From: Thermoflexus hugenholtzii JAD2
GTDB taxonomy: Bacteria > Chloroflexota > Anaerolineae > J036 > Brachytrichaceae
Assembly: GCA_945877855.1 (NCBI GenBank)
Contig: CAMDWA010000001.1
Coordinates: 29,719-93,718, forward strand
DNA length: 64,000 bases
Direction of reading: 5' to 3'
This document shows, one piece after another, positions 17,329 through 26,201 of this stretch (the first letter of the stretch is position 1; every line of letters begins with the position of its first letter). The position numbers and the translations under genes were made by a program. The notes beneath the pieces were generated by a model. That model ran no database searches. It was not told the DNA's origin and saw only the letters and a program-made list of their open reading frames with translations.

Positions 17329-19611
17329 ATGAGTACTAATAAACTTACTCGCAGAAACCTATTGAAGATCGGTGCTATTGGCGCAGGAGCCGCCGCATTG
17401 GCTGCCTGTGCCGCCCCGGCTACCCCAACCGCCGCACCCAAGCCAACCGATGCGCCGAAGCCAGCGGCCCCAGCCGCGCCAGCCGCTACAACAGCCCCTG
17501 CCGCCCCAGCGGCTACAGCTGTTCCGGCTGCCCCCGCCGCCACAGCCAGCAAAATTGCTGTAGGCATTGTGTTGCCAACCAAAGACGAAACCCGTTGGAC
17601 ACAAGACGAAGCCAGCTTCAAGGCCGCGTTGAAGGCCGCCAACTATGAAGCCGAAATTTTGTTTAGCGAAAAGTCATCGGCCAAAGAGAAAGAGAACGTC
17701 GAATCATTGATCACCAAGGGTGTGAAAGTGATTGTGTTGACCCCAGTCGATGGCGCCGCCGCCGCTGCCTCGGCAGATGCCGCCCGCAAGGCTGGCGTGA
17801 AGGTGATCTCGTATGACCGCCTCATTCGCAATACAGATGCGGTTGATTATTATGTGACGTTTGACAGCATTGCCGTAGGCGCACAACAAGCCCAATACTT
17901 GGCAGAACGCGCCAAGGGCACAGGCAACCCATTGTATATTTACACTGGTGCGGCCTCAGACAACAATGCCTTCATTTTCTTCGAGGGTGCATGGGGTGTT
18001 TTGCAACCCAAGATCGCCGATGGCACATTTGTGATCAAGAACAGCAGCGAAGCCATTGCATTGAAAGATAAGGCCAAGCTCAGCCGCGAAGAACAAGCCA
18101 AGATTATTGGACAAACCAGCACGGGTTGGGATCCAAACACTGCCAAGGGTTTGGCCGAGAGCAACATGACCTCAGCCAAGACTGCCGACAAGGGCGATGT
18201 GTTTATTCTTGCGCCAAACGATGACACCGCACGCTCGATTTCAGATGTGTTCTCGAAGGATAAGGAAGTCAAGAGCTTCCTCATCACCGGTCAAGACGCA
18301 GCCAAAGCCTCTGTGCAATACATTTTGGATGGCAAGCAATCGATGACGGTGTTTAAAGACACCCGCACTTTGGTCAGCGATGCTATTACCGCCAGCGTTG
18401 CCTTGTTGAAGGGCGAGAAGCCAGCCTCGAAGGGTAGCTATAACAACGGCAAAGTTGACGTGGCCGCCATTCAATCGGCAGTAGTGACGGTTGAGAAAGG
18501 CAGCGTTAAGAAGAGTTTGATTGACTCTGGTTATTACCCAGCCGCCGATTTCAAGAATCTTGAGGCCGCCGCCGCGCCAGCCTTGCCGGGTGGCAAAATC
18601 GCCGTAGGCATTGTGTTGCCAACCAAAGACGAAACCCGCTGGACACAAGACGAAGCCAGCTTCAAGGCCGCGTTGAAGGCCGCGAACTATGAAGCCGAAA
18701 TTTTGTTTAGCGAAAAGTCATCGGCGAAAGAGAAAGAGAACGTCGAATCATTGATCACCAAGGGTGTGAAAGTGATCGTGTTGACGCCAGTCGATGGCGC
18801 CGCCGCCGCTGCCTCAGCAGATGCCGCCCGCAAGGCTGGCGTGAAGGTGATCTCGTATGACCGCTTGATCCGCAATACAGATGCGGTTGATTATTATGTG
18901 ACGTTTGACAGCATTGCTGTAGGCGCACAACAAGCCCAATACTTGGTGGAACGCGCCAAGGGCACAGGCAACCCATTGTATATTTACACTGGTGCCGCCT
19001 CAGACAACAACGCCTTCATTTTCTTCGAGGGCGCATGGGGTGTTTTGCAACCCAAGATCGCTGATGGCACATTTGTGATCAAGAACAGCAGCGAAGCCGT
19101 TGCCCTACAAGGCAAGGCCAAGCTCAGCCGCGAAGAACAAGCCAAGATCATTGGACAAACCAGCACTGGTTGGGACCCAAACACTGCCAAGGGTTTGGCC
19201 GAGAGCAACATGACCTCAGCCAAGACCGCCGACAAGGGCAATGTGTTTATTCTTGCGCCAAACGATGACACCGCGCGCTCGATTTCAGATGTATTCTCCA
19301 AGGATAAGGATGTCAAGAGCCTGCTCATCACCGGCCAAGACGCAGCCAAAGCCTCGGTGCAATACATTTTGGATGGCAAGCAATCGATGACGGTGTTTAA
19401 AGACACCCGCACTTTGGTGAAGGATGCCATCAACGCCAGCGTTGCCTTGTTGAAGGGCGAGAAGCCAGCCTCGAAGGGCAGCTATAACAACGGCAAAGTT
19501 GACGTGGCCGCCATTCAATCGGCAGTAGTGACGGTTGAGAAAGCCGGCGTGAAGAGCAACTTGATTGACTCTGGTTATTACCCAGCCGCCGATTTCAAGA
19601 ACTTGCCCTAA
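17329..19611 (+). CDS. Tandem-fused ChvE-like sugar-binding lipoprotein
   Basis: 760 residues. The N-terminus has a twin-arginine plus lipobox signal (TRRNLLKIG to ALAAC), an Ala/Pro linker to about 75, then two nearly identical type I periplasmic-binding domains (about 76-410 and 424-760) joined by ~12 residues. Each resembles ChvE: GIVLPTKDETRW, VISYDRLIRNTDAVDYY, DNNAFIFFEGA, ITGQDAA, FKDTRTL. The DNA period is 1044 bp without indels; about a dozen scattered amino-acid differences separate the copies, none in the sugar-contacting motifs I can see. Single-domain ChvE proteins are ~330 residues. It leads the operon with the ATPase and permease genes. Confidence 0.92.
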   Translation: MSTNKLTRRNLLKIGAIGAGAAALAACAAPATPTAAPKPTDAPKPAAPAAPAATTAPAAPAATAVPAAPAATASKIAVGIVLPTKDETRWTQDEASFKAALKAANYEAEILFSEKSSAKEKENVESLITKGVKVIVLTPVDGAAAAASADAARKAGVKVISYDRLIRNTDAVDYYVTFDSIAVGAQQAQYLAERAKGTGNPLYIYTGAASDNNAFIFFEGAWGVLQPKIADGTFVIKNSSEAIALKDKAKLSREEQAKIIGQTSTGWDPNTAKGLAESNMTSAKTADKGDVFILAPNDDTARSISDVFSKDKEVKSFLITGQDAAKASVQYILDGKQSMTVFKDTRTLVSDAITASVALLKGEKPASKGSYNNGKVDVAAIQSAVVTVEKGSVKKSLIDSGYYPAADFKNLEAAAAPALPGGKIAVGIVLPTKDETRWTQDEASFKAALKAANYEAEILFSEKSSAKEKENVESLITKGVKVIVLTPVDGAAAAASADAARKAGVKVISYDRLIRNTDAVDYYVTFDSIAVGAQQAQYLVERAKGTGNPLYIYTGAASDNNAFIFFEGAWGVLQPKIADGTFVIKNSSEAVALQGKAKLSREEQAKIIGQTSTGWDPNTAKGLAESNMTSAKTADKGNVFILAPNDDTARSISDVFSKDKDVKSLLITGQDAAKASVQYILDGKQSMTVFKDTRTLVKDAINASVALLKGEKPASKGSYNNGKVDVAAIQSAVVTVEKAGVKSNLIDSGYYPAADFKNLP
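17551..19608. repeat. In-gene tandem duplication, 1044-bp period
   Basis: 17551 onward and 18595 onward align without gaps for about 1 kb. Differences are scattered and mostly synonymous, so it is a real duplication kept under selection and not an assembly echo of identical reads. Confidence 0.9.
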
Positions 19612-19656
19612 GTTTCGGGCATCGCCTTAATTTGGCGTGCCATCACTTGAGATTGT

Positions 19657-19709
19657 AAAAACAGGCGAGATGAACGATAGTTTTAGCTATTGCGAATCTC
19701 GCTTGTTTT
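19657..19709 (+). terminator. Hairpin between binding-protein and ATPase genes
   Basis: AAAACAGGCGAGAT pairs with ATCTCGCTTGTTTT (one mismatch), with an inner GATAG/CTAT stem; it ends just before a TATAAT. Placed between a highly expressed binding protein and its transporter genes, it probably causes partial termination or stabilises the upstream mRNA. Confidence 0.6.
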
Positions 19710-19728
19710 CATATAATCTCCCACCACT

Positions 19729-21249
19729 ATGAGCATACCCATCTTAGAGATGCGTAGCATCAGCAAAACGTTTCCCGGTGTAAAAGCACTGAGCGATGTG
19801 AGCTTTCAAGTTGCACGCGGTGAAATTCATTGTTTGGTTGGCGAGAACGGCGCAGGCAAATCCACCTTAATGAAGGTGTTAAGCGGCGTATACCCCCACG
19901 GCGATTATAGCGGCGACATCTTGTTGGATGGCGCGGTGCAAAAGTTTAAAGGCATTAGCGATAGCCAACGGGTTGGCATTGCCATCATTTACCAAGAATT
20001 GGCACTTGTGCCAGAAATGATGGTATACGAAAACATTTTTCTTGGCAAAGAGATTCGCAATGGCATTGTTGTGAATTGGAACGAAACCATCAAACGGGCC
20101 AGCGAGATGCTGAAAAAAGTTGGGTTAGATGTCAACCCAGCCGAAAAAGTGCGCAATTTGGGCGTGGGCAAACAACAATTGGTTGAAATTGCCAAAGCCC
20201 TTAGCCGTGATGTAAAACTGTTGATTTTGGACGAGCCGACGGCGGCGTTGAATGAAACTGACAGCGAAAACTTGCTTAACCTGTTAAAAGGCTTGCGAAA
20301 CGAAGGTGTCACTTGTATTTTGATTACGCACAAGCTAAAAGAGGTCATGGCGGTTGCTGATTCGGTCACTGTGCTGCGCGATGGCCGCACCGTTTGCACA
20401 TTAGATGCGAAGAAGGGCGAAATTTCGGAGCAAGCCATGATCAAACACATGGTTGGGCGCGAAATTGATAACATTTACCCGCCGCGCAAACACATCACCC
20501 CGGGCGAAGTGACGCTTGAGGTGAAAAATTGGAATGCTTATTCACCTGAATTAGGGCGGCAGGTGTTAAAAGATGTGGCCTTTAATGTGCGCAAAGGCGA
20601 GATTGTGGGGTTTGCTGGCTTGATGGGGTCTGGGCGGACCGAAGTGGCTTTGAGCATTTTTGGCAATCCGGTGGGTTATCAAATCAGTGGTGACTTGCTG
20701 CTAAAAGGCCAAAAGCAAGAATTGCATGGGCCAGAAGATGCGATTAAGCATGGCTTGGCCTATGTGTCTGAAGATCGTAAGGGCAATGGCCTCATTTTGA
20801 TTCAGGATGTGAAACAAAATATTTGTCTTGCTAATCTGCTCGAAATTGCCAACCGAGGCGTGGTAGACAACAACGCCGAGGTAAAAGTGGCGAATGGTTA
20901 CAAGAGTTCGCTCAATATTAAGACCCCGACGGTTGAGCAAAAAGTGGTAAACCTGAGCGGCGGCAATCAACAAAAAGTGTCGTTGGCAAAATGGTTGTTT
21001 GTCAAGCCCGATGTGTTGATTTTGGATGAGCCGACCCGTGGGATTGACGTTGGCGCGAAATATGAGATTTATACCATTATGAATCGGCTGGCACAAGAGG
21101 GCATGAGCATTTTGCTCATTTCGTCGGAACTGCCCGAAGTATTGGGGATGAGTGATCGTGTGTATATTGTGGCATCGGGGCGCATCGCAGGTGAGTTGCC
21201 CATTGCCGAGGCCACTCAAGAGAAAATAATGCATCTCGCAACAAACTGA
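19729..21249 (+). CDS. Sugar ABC transporter ATP-binding protein (GguA-like)
   Basis: 506 residues with two ABC cassettes, as in the monosaccharide (MglA/XylG/GguA) class. First cassette: Walker A GENGAGKST, ATPase motif LILDEPTAALNETD, H-loop THKL. Second cassette: degenerate Walker A (GLMGSGRTE), signature NLSGGNQQKVSLAKWL, LILDEPTRGIDVG. This asymmetry is normal for the class. It follows the binding protein by 117 nt and precedes the permease by about 20 nt. Confidence 0.93.
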   Translation: MSIPILEMRSISKTFPGVKALSDVSFQVARGEIHCLVGENGAGKSTLMKVLSGVYPHGDYSGDILLDGAVQKFKGISDSQRVGIAIIYQELALVPEMMVYENIFLGKEIRNGIVVNWNETIKRASEMLKKVGLDVNPAEKVRNLGVGKQQLVEIAKALSRDVKLLILDEPTAALNETDSENLLNLLKGLRNEGVTCILITHKLKEVMAVADSVTVLRDGRTVCTLDAKKGEISEQAMIKHMVGREIDNIYPPRKHITPGEVTLEVKNWNAYSPELGRQVLKDVAFNVRKGEIVGFAGLMGSGRTEVALSIFGNPVGYQISGDLLLKGQKQELHGPEDAIKHGLAYVSEDRKGNGLILIQDVKQNICLANLLEIANRGVVDNNAEVKVANGYKSSLNIKTPTVEQKVVNLSGGNQQKVSLAKWLFVKPDVLILDEPTRGIDVGAKYEIYTIMNRLAQEGMSILLISSELPEVLGMSDRVYIVASGRIAGELPIAEATQEKIMHLATN

Positions 21250-21268
21250 TAGTTTGAAGGATCTCTCC

Positions 21269-22447
21269 ATGTTTAAAAATCTACAAAATCTTCTGCGACA
21301 GAACATCCGCGAGTATGGCATGTATATCGCGCTGTTCGTCATTATGGTGATCTTTACATTCACCACCAATGGTATTTTTATTTCTTCGCGTAACTTAAGC
21401 AATCTGCTTAACCAAACGGGCTATATTGCGGTATTGGCAGTAGGCATGACCTTAGTCATCGTTATTCGTCATGTCGATCTGTCGGTTGGCTTTTTGGCTG
21501 GCTTTATCGGGGCCATCGCCGCCATTGCGCTTGAAAAATGGGGTTGGTCGGTCTATGCCGTCATTCCATTTGTATTGGGGTTGGGGGTGATTGCTGGATT
21601 AATTACCGCCTTGCCGGTCGCTCGGCTGGGTATTCCATCATTTGTGGCTTCATTGGCTGGCTGGCTGATCTATCGTGGGTTATTGCTGTTAGTGACTGAA
21701 AGCACTGGCACGATTAGCGTAACCGATTCAGTCTTTGTTGCCATCGGCAATGGCTATATTCCTGATATTCCAGAAATTGGGATATTAAACGGGGTTCACA
21801 AGGTGACCTTGTTGTTGGGTGTCATTGGGGTAATTTTTTATGTGATGAGCGAAATCAGTGATCGCCGCAAAAAACAAAATTACAACTTTGATGTGTTGCC
21901 CATGAATATGTTTGCCATTAAATTGTTGTTTGTGGCAGCAATCGTCGGTGGGGTGACATGGGTATTGGCTGGCTATAACGGTATTTCGTGGACGGTAGTG
22001 GTGGTGCTGGTGGTTGTGGCCATTTACCATTTTATTACCACACGCACCGTTTTGGGGCGGCATATTTATGCGGTCGGCGGCAACCCTGAGGCGGCTGAAT
22101 TAAGCGGTATTAGTGTCAAACGCATTACGTATATTGTGTTTGGCTCAATGGGCTTATTGTCGTCTTTGTCGGGTATTTTGTTTACCTCGCGTTTGCAATC
22201 AGCCACCACGACGGCGGGCACTTTGTTTGAGCTGGATGCCATTGCTGCGGCCTATGTCGGTGGTGTATCGGCGGCGGGTGGTGTTGGCAAAGTCATCGGC
22301 TCGATCATTGGCGCGTTGGTGATGTTGTCGCTGACCAGCGGCATGAACTTGATGGGCGTTGGTATTGCGTATCAATATATTGTGCGCGGGGCCGTGTTGG
22401 TGGCCGCTGTGATCTTTGACGTGGCAACTCGTCGCGGGGCACGTTAA
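21269..22447 (+). CDS. Sugar ABC transporter permease (GguB-like)
   Basis: 392 residues with about ten hydrophobic helices and a long cytoplasmic insertion (EISDRRKKQNYNFD) typical of XylH/GguB permeases. The conserved permease loop is VGGNPEAAELSGISVKR. The frame is open to a TTG at 21254, but the ATG at 21269 has GAAGGA about 8 bases upstream and is the better start. It inserts in the inner membrane with the ATPase above; the pair probably forms a homodimer of permeases. Confidence 0.92.
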   Translation: MFKNLQNLLRQNIREYGMYIALFVIMVIFTFTTNGIFISSRNLSNLLNQTGYIAVLAVGMTLVIVIRHVDLSVGFLAGFIGAIAAIALEKWGWSVYAVIPFVLGLGVIAGLITALPVARLGIPSFVASLAGWLIYRGLLLLVTESTGTISVTDSVFVAIGNGYIPDIPEIGILNGVHKVTLLLGVIGVIFYVMSEISDRRKKQNYNFDVLPMNMFAIKLLFVAAIVGGVTWVLAGYNGISWTVVVVLVVVAIYHFITTRTVLGRHIYAVGGNPEAAELSGISVKRITYIVFGSMGLLSSLSGILFTSRLQSATTTAGTLFELDAIAAAYVGGVSAAGGVGKVIGSIIGALVMLSLTSGMNLMGVGIAYQYIVRGAVLVAAVIFDVATRRGAR

Positions 22448-22483
22448 TACAAAAATTGGGAGTATTCCCAAAAGATGTAATGT

Positions 22484-22552
22484 CGAACTCACGATCGCTT
22501 CGTGTTTGGATTGGGCAAAGCCCAATCCAAACACGAAGCGATCGTGAGTTCG
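22484..22552. repeat. Perfect 69-nt palindrome between convergent genes
   Basis: Arms of 33 bp (outer end CGAACTCACGATCGC) with an AAA loop and no mismatch, followed by GCGAAAA. It lies 36 nt after the permease stop and 24 nt before the MFS stop on the other strand. Longest perfect member of the family in the window. Confidence 0.9.
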
Positions 22553-22576
22553 GCGAAAATCTTCTTTTCCAAACGT

Positions 22577-23818
22577 CTATGCTGTCGCATTGATACGTCC
22601 TTCGCTGACGCGGCTAATAAAAATTGCGCCCAGCACCAAGGCCGCAATGCCAACATACCAAAGCATATGTGGGCCGCCCACATCCATCAAATAGCCATAA
22701 AGCGGTGGCCCGATGATTTGTGAGATGGCGGTGGCGATGGCGTAAATACCGCTAAACAAGCCGATCTGGCGCAAGCTGGCGAATTCTTGAAACAGCACCA
22801 CGCCATTTACCAATACCAAGGCCCAACATGGTCCCATCACCCCCAATAAAATGGCAAAGGCCAAGATGCTGGTATTAAGCGCCCCGATGATATAAAGCGG
22901 GATGAGCAAGACAATGCCGATCATGATGGTGCGTTGCCGCCCCCATTTGGCCGCCGCGATGCCAGCGGGAACCGCCCCCACCAAATAAGACAATGCCAAA
23001 ATGGCGGCGAAATTGGCCGCATCGCCGCCATTCATTTTGAGTGCAGTGGTAGCAAATGTCGTCCAAAATGATTCGATGGCATTCCACGCCGACCAAGTGA
23101 ACATCACCCCGATGAGAAATAAGATTGGGCTGCGTTGTGGCAATTTTACGAGAGTGCGAATGGCCGCGATGAGGCTCGGGGGCAGGTCGCCAGAAACATC
23201 ATCGTGTTTGCCAATTTCGGCGATGTCGGGTTCTTTTACCCCGACCCGCATGACCAACGCCGCAATAACAAGCGTGAGCGACACCATGATAAAGGGGTAT
23301 GACGGGTTGATTCGGTATAACTCGCCGCCGCCCAATAAGGCCACAATGGCCCCAATGCCTGCCATGAGGTCTGTGGTGCCGCTCACTTGCGAGCGCATCG
23401 ATTTTGGAAAAAGGTCTGAAAAGAAGGAGACGAGCGGGGCGCGAAAGATGGTCATGCTAAAGTTCATGAGCAAGGCCGCGATCACCAATGCCATCAACGA
23501 AACTTGGGCAAAGAGGGGCAAAATGAAGGTAAAAATCGCCGCCAAGGGCATTCCGACCAAAATGTAGGGCATACGCCGTCCCCATTTGCTGTGGGTTTGG
23601 TCGCTGCGTGCGCCCCAAAATGGCCCAATCGCCAGCCCCAAGAAATTATCGGTGGTCATAAGCAAGCCCACCAAAAACAAATTGGGCACTATTTTGCCGC
23701 TGGCATCGGGTGCTTCGGTTAATTTGGCATACAGCAGCGGCATAAAAGCGTTATAGGTGGTCCAAATGGCTTGTAACGCAAACCAGCCGACACCGATGGA
23801 GAAAATGGTCTTTTTCAT
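22577..23818 (-). CDS. MFS transporter, sugar-carrier (SLC45-like) type
   Basis: 413 residues with twelve hydrophobic segments. It carries the loop motif GARSDQTHSKWGRRMPYI after helix 2, which is typical of GPH/SLC45-like sugar carriers. I start at the ATG at 23818 (MKKTIFS); the longer frame adds a Cys-rich peptide that does not look like a membrane-protein start. It converges on the ChvE-type importer, so a role in sugar transport is plausible, but the substrate is unknown. Confidence 0.85.
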   Translation of the reverse strand: MKKTIFSIGVGWFALQAIWTTYNAFMPLLYAKLTEAPDASGKIVPNLFLVGLLMTTDNFLGLAIGPFWGARSDQTHSKWGRRMPYILVGMPLAAIFTFILPLFAQVSLMALVIAALLMNFSMTIFRAPLVSFFSDLFPKSMRSQVSGTTDLMAGIGAIVALLGGGELYRINPSYPFIMVSLTLVIAALVMRVGVKEPDIAEIGKHDDVSGDLPPSLIAAIRTLVKLPQRSPILFLIGVMFTWSAWNAIESFWTTFATTALKMNGGDAANFAAILALSYLVGAVPAGIAAAKWGRQRTIMIGIVLLIPLYIIGALNTSILAFAILLGVMGPCWALVLVNGVVLFQEFASLRQIGLFSGIYAIATAISQIIGPPLYGYLMDVGGPHMLWYVGIAALVLGAIFISRVSEGRINATA

Positions 23819-23881
23819 GAGAATACAACAATATGAACAAAGGTGAATGATAAACCAACTATGCATATTTTATAGGCTAGG

Positions 23882-23918
23882 TTAGAAATCGGGTTTCTTC
23901 AAGAACCCCGATTTCTAA
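23882..23918. repeat. Short palindrome TTAGAAATCGGG
   Basis: TTAGAAATCGGG-TTTCTTCAAGAAC-CCCGATTTCTAA sits between two divergent genes. A related perfect hairpin with the same AAATCGGGTTTCTT core occurs at 37660-37691, so this is a small dispersed repeat and not only a terminator. Confidence 0.65.
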
Positions 23919-23949
23919 TGGCCGCGACCGCTGCCTTTATACTTTTAGC

Positions 23950-25383
23950 ATGAATCTCCCTCAACATGGCCTTGACCGCCAAACCATTTTTGCAACCCTG
24001 CGCGCCTACAAACAACACGATGTTAATTGGCGCAGCGGCAAGTTATTGGCCGGGGTCTACGACCCGGGCGACGACAACGCCGCCACCATCAAAGAAGCCT
24101 ATACCGAATTTTTGACCGAAAATGCGCTTTTTCTCAATTTTTACCCCAGCGTCATCCAGCTAGAAAATGACGTGACGCGCATGGTCATCAATTTGCTGCA
24201 AGGCGATGCCAACGCGGTGGGCAATTGCACCAGTGGCGGTACTGAGAGCATTATGTTATCGGTCAAGGCGGCGCGAGATTGGGCGCGAGCCGAGCGCAAG
24301 ATCACTGCCCCCGAAATGATTGTGCCGATTACGGCTCATGCCGCGTTTCACAAGGCCGCGCATTATTTGGGCTGCAAAATAATCATCACGCCGGTCAACC
24401 CGCAGACCTTTCGCGCTGATGTCAACGCCATGCAGGCGGCCATCACCCCCAACACCATTTTGCTGGTTGGCAGTGCCCCCTGTTATGCCCAAGGTGTCAT
24501 CGACCCGATTGGCGAGATTGCGGCTTTGGCTCAATCGCACAAAATCTTGTGTCATGTCGATGCTTGTGTCGGGGGCATCCACCTTTCCATTATGCGCAAA
24601 TTAGGCTATCCGTTGCCTGCTTTCGACTTCAGCGTGCCGGGGGTCACGAGCATCAGCACCGATATGCATAAATATGGCTATGCTGCCAAAAATATTTCGG
24701 TTGCCATGTTTCGGCATGACCATTTGCGCAAATTTGCCATGTTTGCCTGTGCCAATACCGCTAGCTATGCCGTGCTTAACCCAAGTGTGCTTAGCACCCG
24801 CAGTGCTGGGCCAATGGCGGGCGCGTGGGCGGCGCTCATGTCATTTGGCGAGGCGGGCTATGCCGATATGGTGCAGCGGGTGCAAACTTGCACCGCTGAC
24901 ATGATCGCTGCCGTCAACGCAACCCCGGGTCTACGTATTTTGGGCCAACCTGCCATGAGCATGTTTGCCATTGCCAGTGACGAAATCAATATTTTTGATT
25001 TAGATGACGAAATGGCGGCGCGAGGTTGGATGTTACAACCTCAATTTAGCACGCCTGACCTGCCAGCAAATTTACACGCTGGGGTGCATTGGGGCAATGT
25101 GGCACACGTTGGCGCGTTTGCTGCCGATTTGCAGGCTGCTGTATCGGCTTGTCGCGCCAAGGCCGTCACGACTGAGGCCGCGCATGGGCTAAAAAATCAG
25201 GTTTTGCAGCTATTACAACAACCGCTTTCGCCGCAAGTATTTGGGCAATTGTTGCAATTGGGCGGGTTAACCCCGGGTCAATTGCCAACTGGCTTTGGGC
25301 GCATCAATACGGTGCTTGACATGTTGCCGCGTGATTTGGTAAATGTGTTGTTGGTTGAATATATGAACAGTATTTATCGTTAG
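23950..25383 (+). CDS. PLP-dependent sphingosine-phosphate lyase-like enzyme
   Basis: 477-residue group II PLP decarboxylase-fold protein. The phosphate-binding TSGGTESIMLSVKAARDW, the HVDACVGG aspartate motif and the PLP-lysine motif SISTDMHKYGYAAKN match sphinganine-1-phosphate aldolases more closely than glutamate decarboxylases. It lacks the N-terminal membrane anchor of eukaryotic lyases, as do bacterial ones. The C-terminus (FGRINTVLDMLP) is complete. It may cleave a long-chain-base phosphate or decarboxylate an amino acid; sequence alone does not settle this. Confidence 0.8.
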   Translation: MNLPQHGLDRQTIFATLRAYKQHDVNWRSGKLLAGVYDPGDDNAATIKEAYTEFLTENALFLNFYPSVIQLENDVTRMVINLLQGDANAVGNCTSGGTESIMLSVKAARDWARAERKITAPEMIVPITAHAAFHKAAHYLGCKIIITPVNPQTFRADVNAMQAAITPNTILLVGSAPCYAQGVIDPIGEIAALAQSHKILCHVDACVGGIHLSIMRKLGYPLPAFDFSVPGVTSISTDMHKYGYAAKNISVAMFRHDHLRKFAMFACANTASYAVLNPSVLSTRSAGPMAGAWAALMSFGEAGYADMVQRVQTCTADMIAAVNATPGLRILGQPAMSMFAIASDEINIFDLDDEMAARGWMLQPQFSTPDLPANLHAGVHWGNVAHVGAFAADLQAAVSACRAKAVTTEAAHGLKNQVLQLLQQPLSPQVFGQLLQLGGLTPGQLPTGFGRINTVLDMLPRDLVNVLLVEYMNSIYR

Positions 25384-25450
25384 ATTGTTCGGCATGATGT
25401 TTTTTAATGCTAAACATCCGTCATATTGGGTAATTAAAAAAGATTTGGTA

Positions 25451-25456
25451 TATAAT
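25451..25456 (+). promoter_or_regulatory. -10 box of the tRNA-Gly gene
   Basis: TATAAT lies 10 bases before the mature tRNA 5' end. A weak TTGGGT is 19 bp upstream at 25426. Confidence 0.5.
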
Positions 25457-25466
25457 TGTTCCCATT

Positions 25467-25538
25467 GCGGGTGTAGCTGAGCGGTACAGCGTCTGCCTTC
25501 CAAGCAGAAGACCACGGGTTCAAATCCCGTCGCCCGCT
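25467..25538 (+). tRNA. tRNA-Gly (anticodon TCC)
   Basis: Cloverleaf read by eye: acceptor GCGGGTG/CGCCCGC (one G-U), D arm GCTG/CAGC, anticodon arm TCTGC-CTTCCAA-GCAGA with TCC in the centre, 5-nt variable loop, T arm ACGGG-TTCAAAT-CCCGT. 72 nt with discriminator T; CCA is not encoded. A T-rich run follows at once and can serve as terminator. A small toxin-antitoxin pair lies just downstream. Confidence 0.95.
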
Positions 25539-25587
25539 TTTTTTATTTTTCATCACAGGCTCGTCTAGTAATTTAGCAATTAGGCGC

Positions 25588-25863
25588 TTAGAACAAATCG
25601 CTATGTGTGCCAGTTCGTGAAACAACAAGCACAATATTTTCGTTGTCTAGTTGGTAAATCAGCAACCAATCGGGTTCAATATGGCATTCTCTAAATCCTA
25701 AATAATTGCCACTAAGCGCATGATCTCGATATTTGGGGGCAAGCACAACATCATTAGCAAGCCATTCAACCACCTCAACCAATTTGTGCATTTCTTTACC
25801 TTGCTTTTTCATCCGCTTTAGATCGCGCCGAAAGCGTGAGGTGTAGAAGATTTCTCTGCTCAT
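25588..25863 (-). CDS. YafQ/RelE-family mRNA interferase toxin
   Basis: 91 residues. Matches the YafQ branch of RelE toxins, which cut mRNA on the ribosome: N-terminal FRRDLKRMKKQGKEMHKL, central YRDHALSGNY and GFRECHIEPDWLLIYQ, and the C-terminal RTGTHSDLF, whose His is the catalytic residue in YafQ. The start ATG overlaps the antitoxin stop (ATGA), so the two are translationally coupled. All expected residues seem intact. Confidence 0.92.
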   Translation of the reverse strand: MSREIFYTSRFRRDLKRMKKQGKEMHKLVEVVEWLANDVVLAPKYRDHALSGNYLGFRECHIEPDWLLIYQLDNENIVLVVSRTGTHSDLF

Positions 25864-26147
25864 AACACATCGTCATCATCAGCTTGATCCAAATCGAGGG
25901 ATGCCATCATTTCATTTACATGATGAAATGGGCCAATTAGCCCCACTTTGTTTTGAACATCATTTAACACTTTTCGGGTCTCAGCATTGGGCACACGTAA
26001 ATCAAATGGAATTGCCTGCTCAGCAACCACTCGCCGCATAAACAAACGTAATGCCTCGGCGCTGCTCAACCCAATTTTGTCAAGGGTTGATTCGAATTGT
26101 TGTTTTAGATCAGGGGAAACGCGAATATGGAAAGATGCACTGCTCAT
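25860..26147 (-). CDS. RelB/DinJ-family antitoxin
   Basis: 95 residues. The N-terminal ribbon-helix-helix (SFHIRVSPDLKQQFESTLDKIGLSSAEALRLFMRR, given here as two parts: beta strand SFHIRVS, helices to LFMRR) binds DNA and dimerises. The C-terminal half, including the DINJ-like IPFDLRVPNAET, wraps the toxin; an acidic tail (DLDQADDDD) follows. I chose the ATG at 26147 because the six residues before it run into the operator palindrome. It probably represses its own operon. Confidence 0.9.
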   Translation of the reverse strand: MSSASFHIRVSPDLKQQFESTLDKIGLSSAEALRLFMRRVVAEQAIPFDLRVPNAETRKVLNDVQNKVGLIGPFHHVNEMMASLDLDQADDDDVL

Positions 26148-26156
26148 ATCAAGATT

Positions 26157-26172
26157 GTATACCAATTGGTAA
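26157..26172. promoter_or_regulatory. Palindromic operator of the toxin-antitoxin operon
   Basis: TACCAATTGGTA (perfect, 26160-26171) sits 12 bases upstream of the antitoxin start codon, where ribbon-helix-helix antitoxins normally bind. Confidence 0.6.
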
Positions 26173-26201
26173 CAATAGGCGGCAATTGGGTTGCAGTTTT
26201 T

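Noticed and set aside
17359..19518. Long reverse-strand and alternate frames within the binding-protein gene
   Set aside because: They are shadows of a GC-rich, duplicated coding region and appear twice because the gene is duplicated.
18241..19611. Duplicated binding domain as assembly artefact
   Set aside because: The copies differ at many scattered positions, so it is not a simple read-overlap error.
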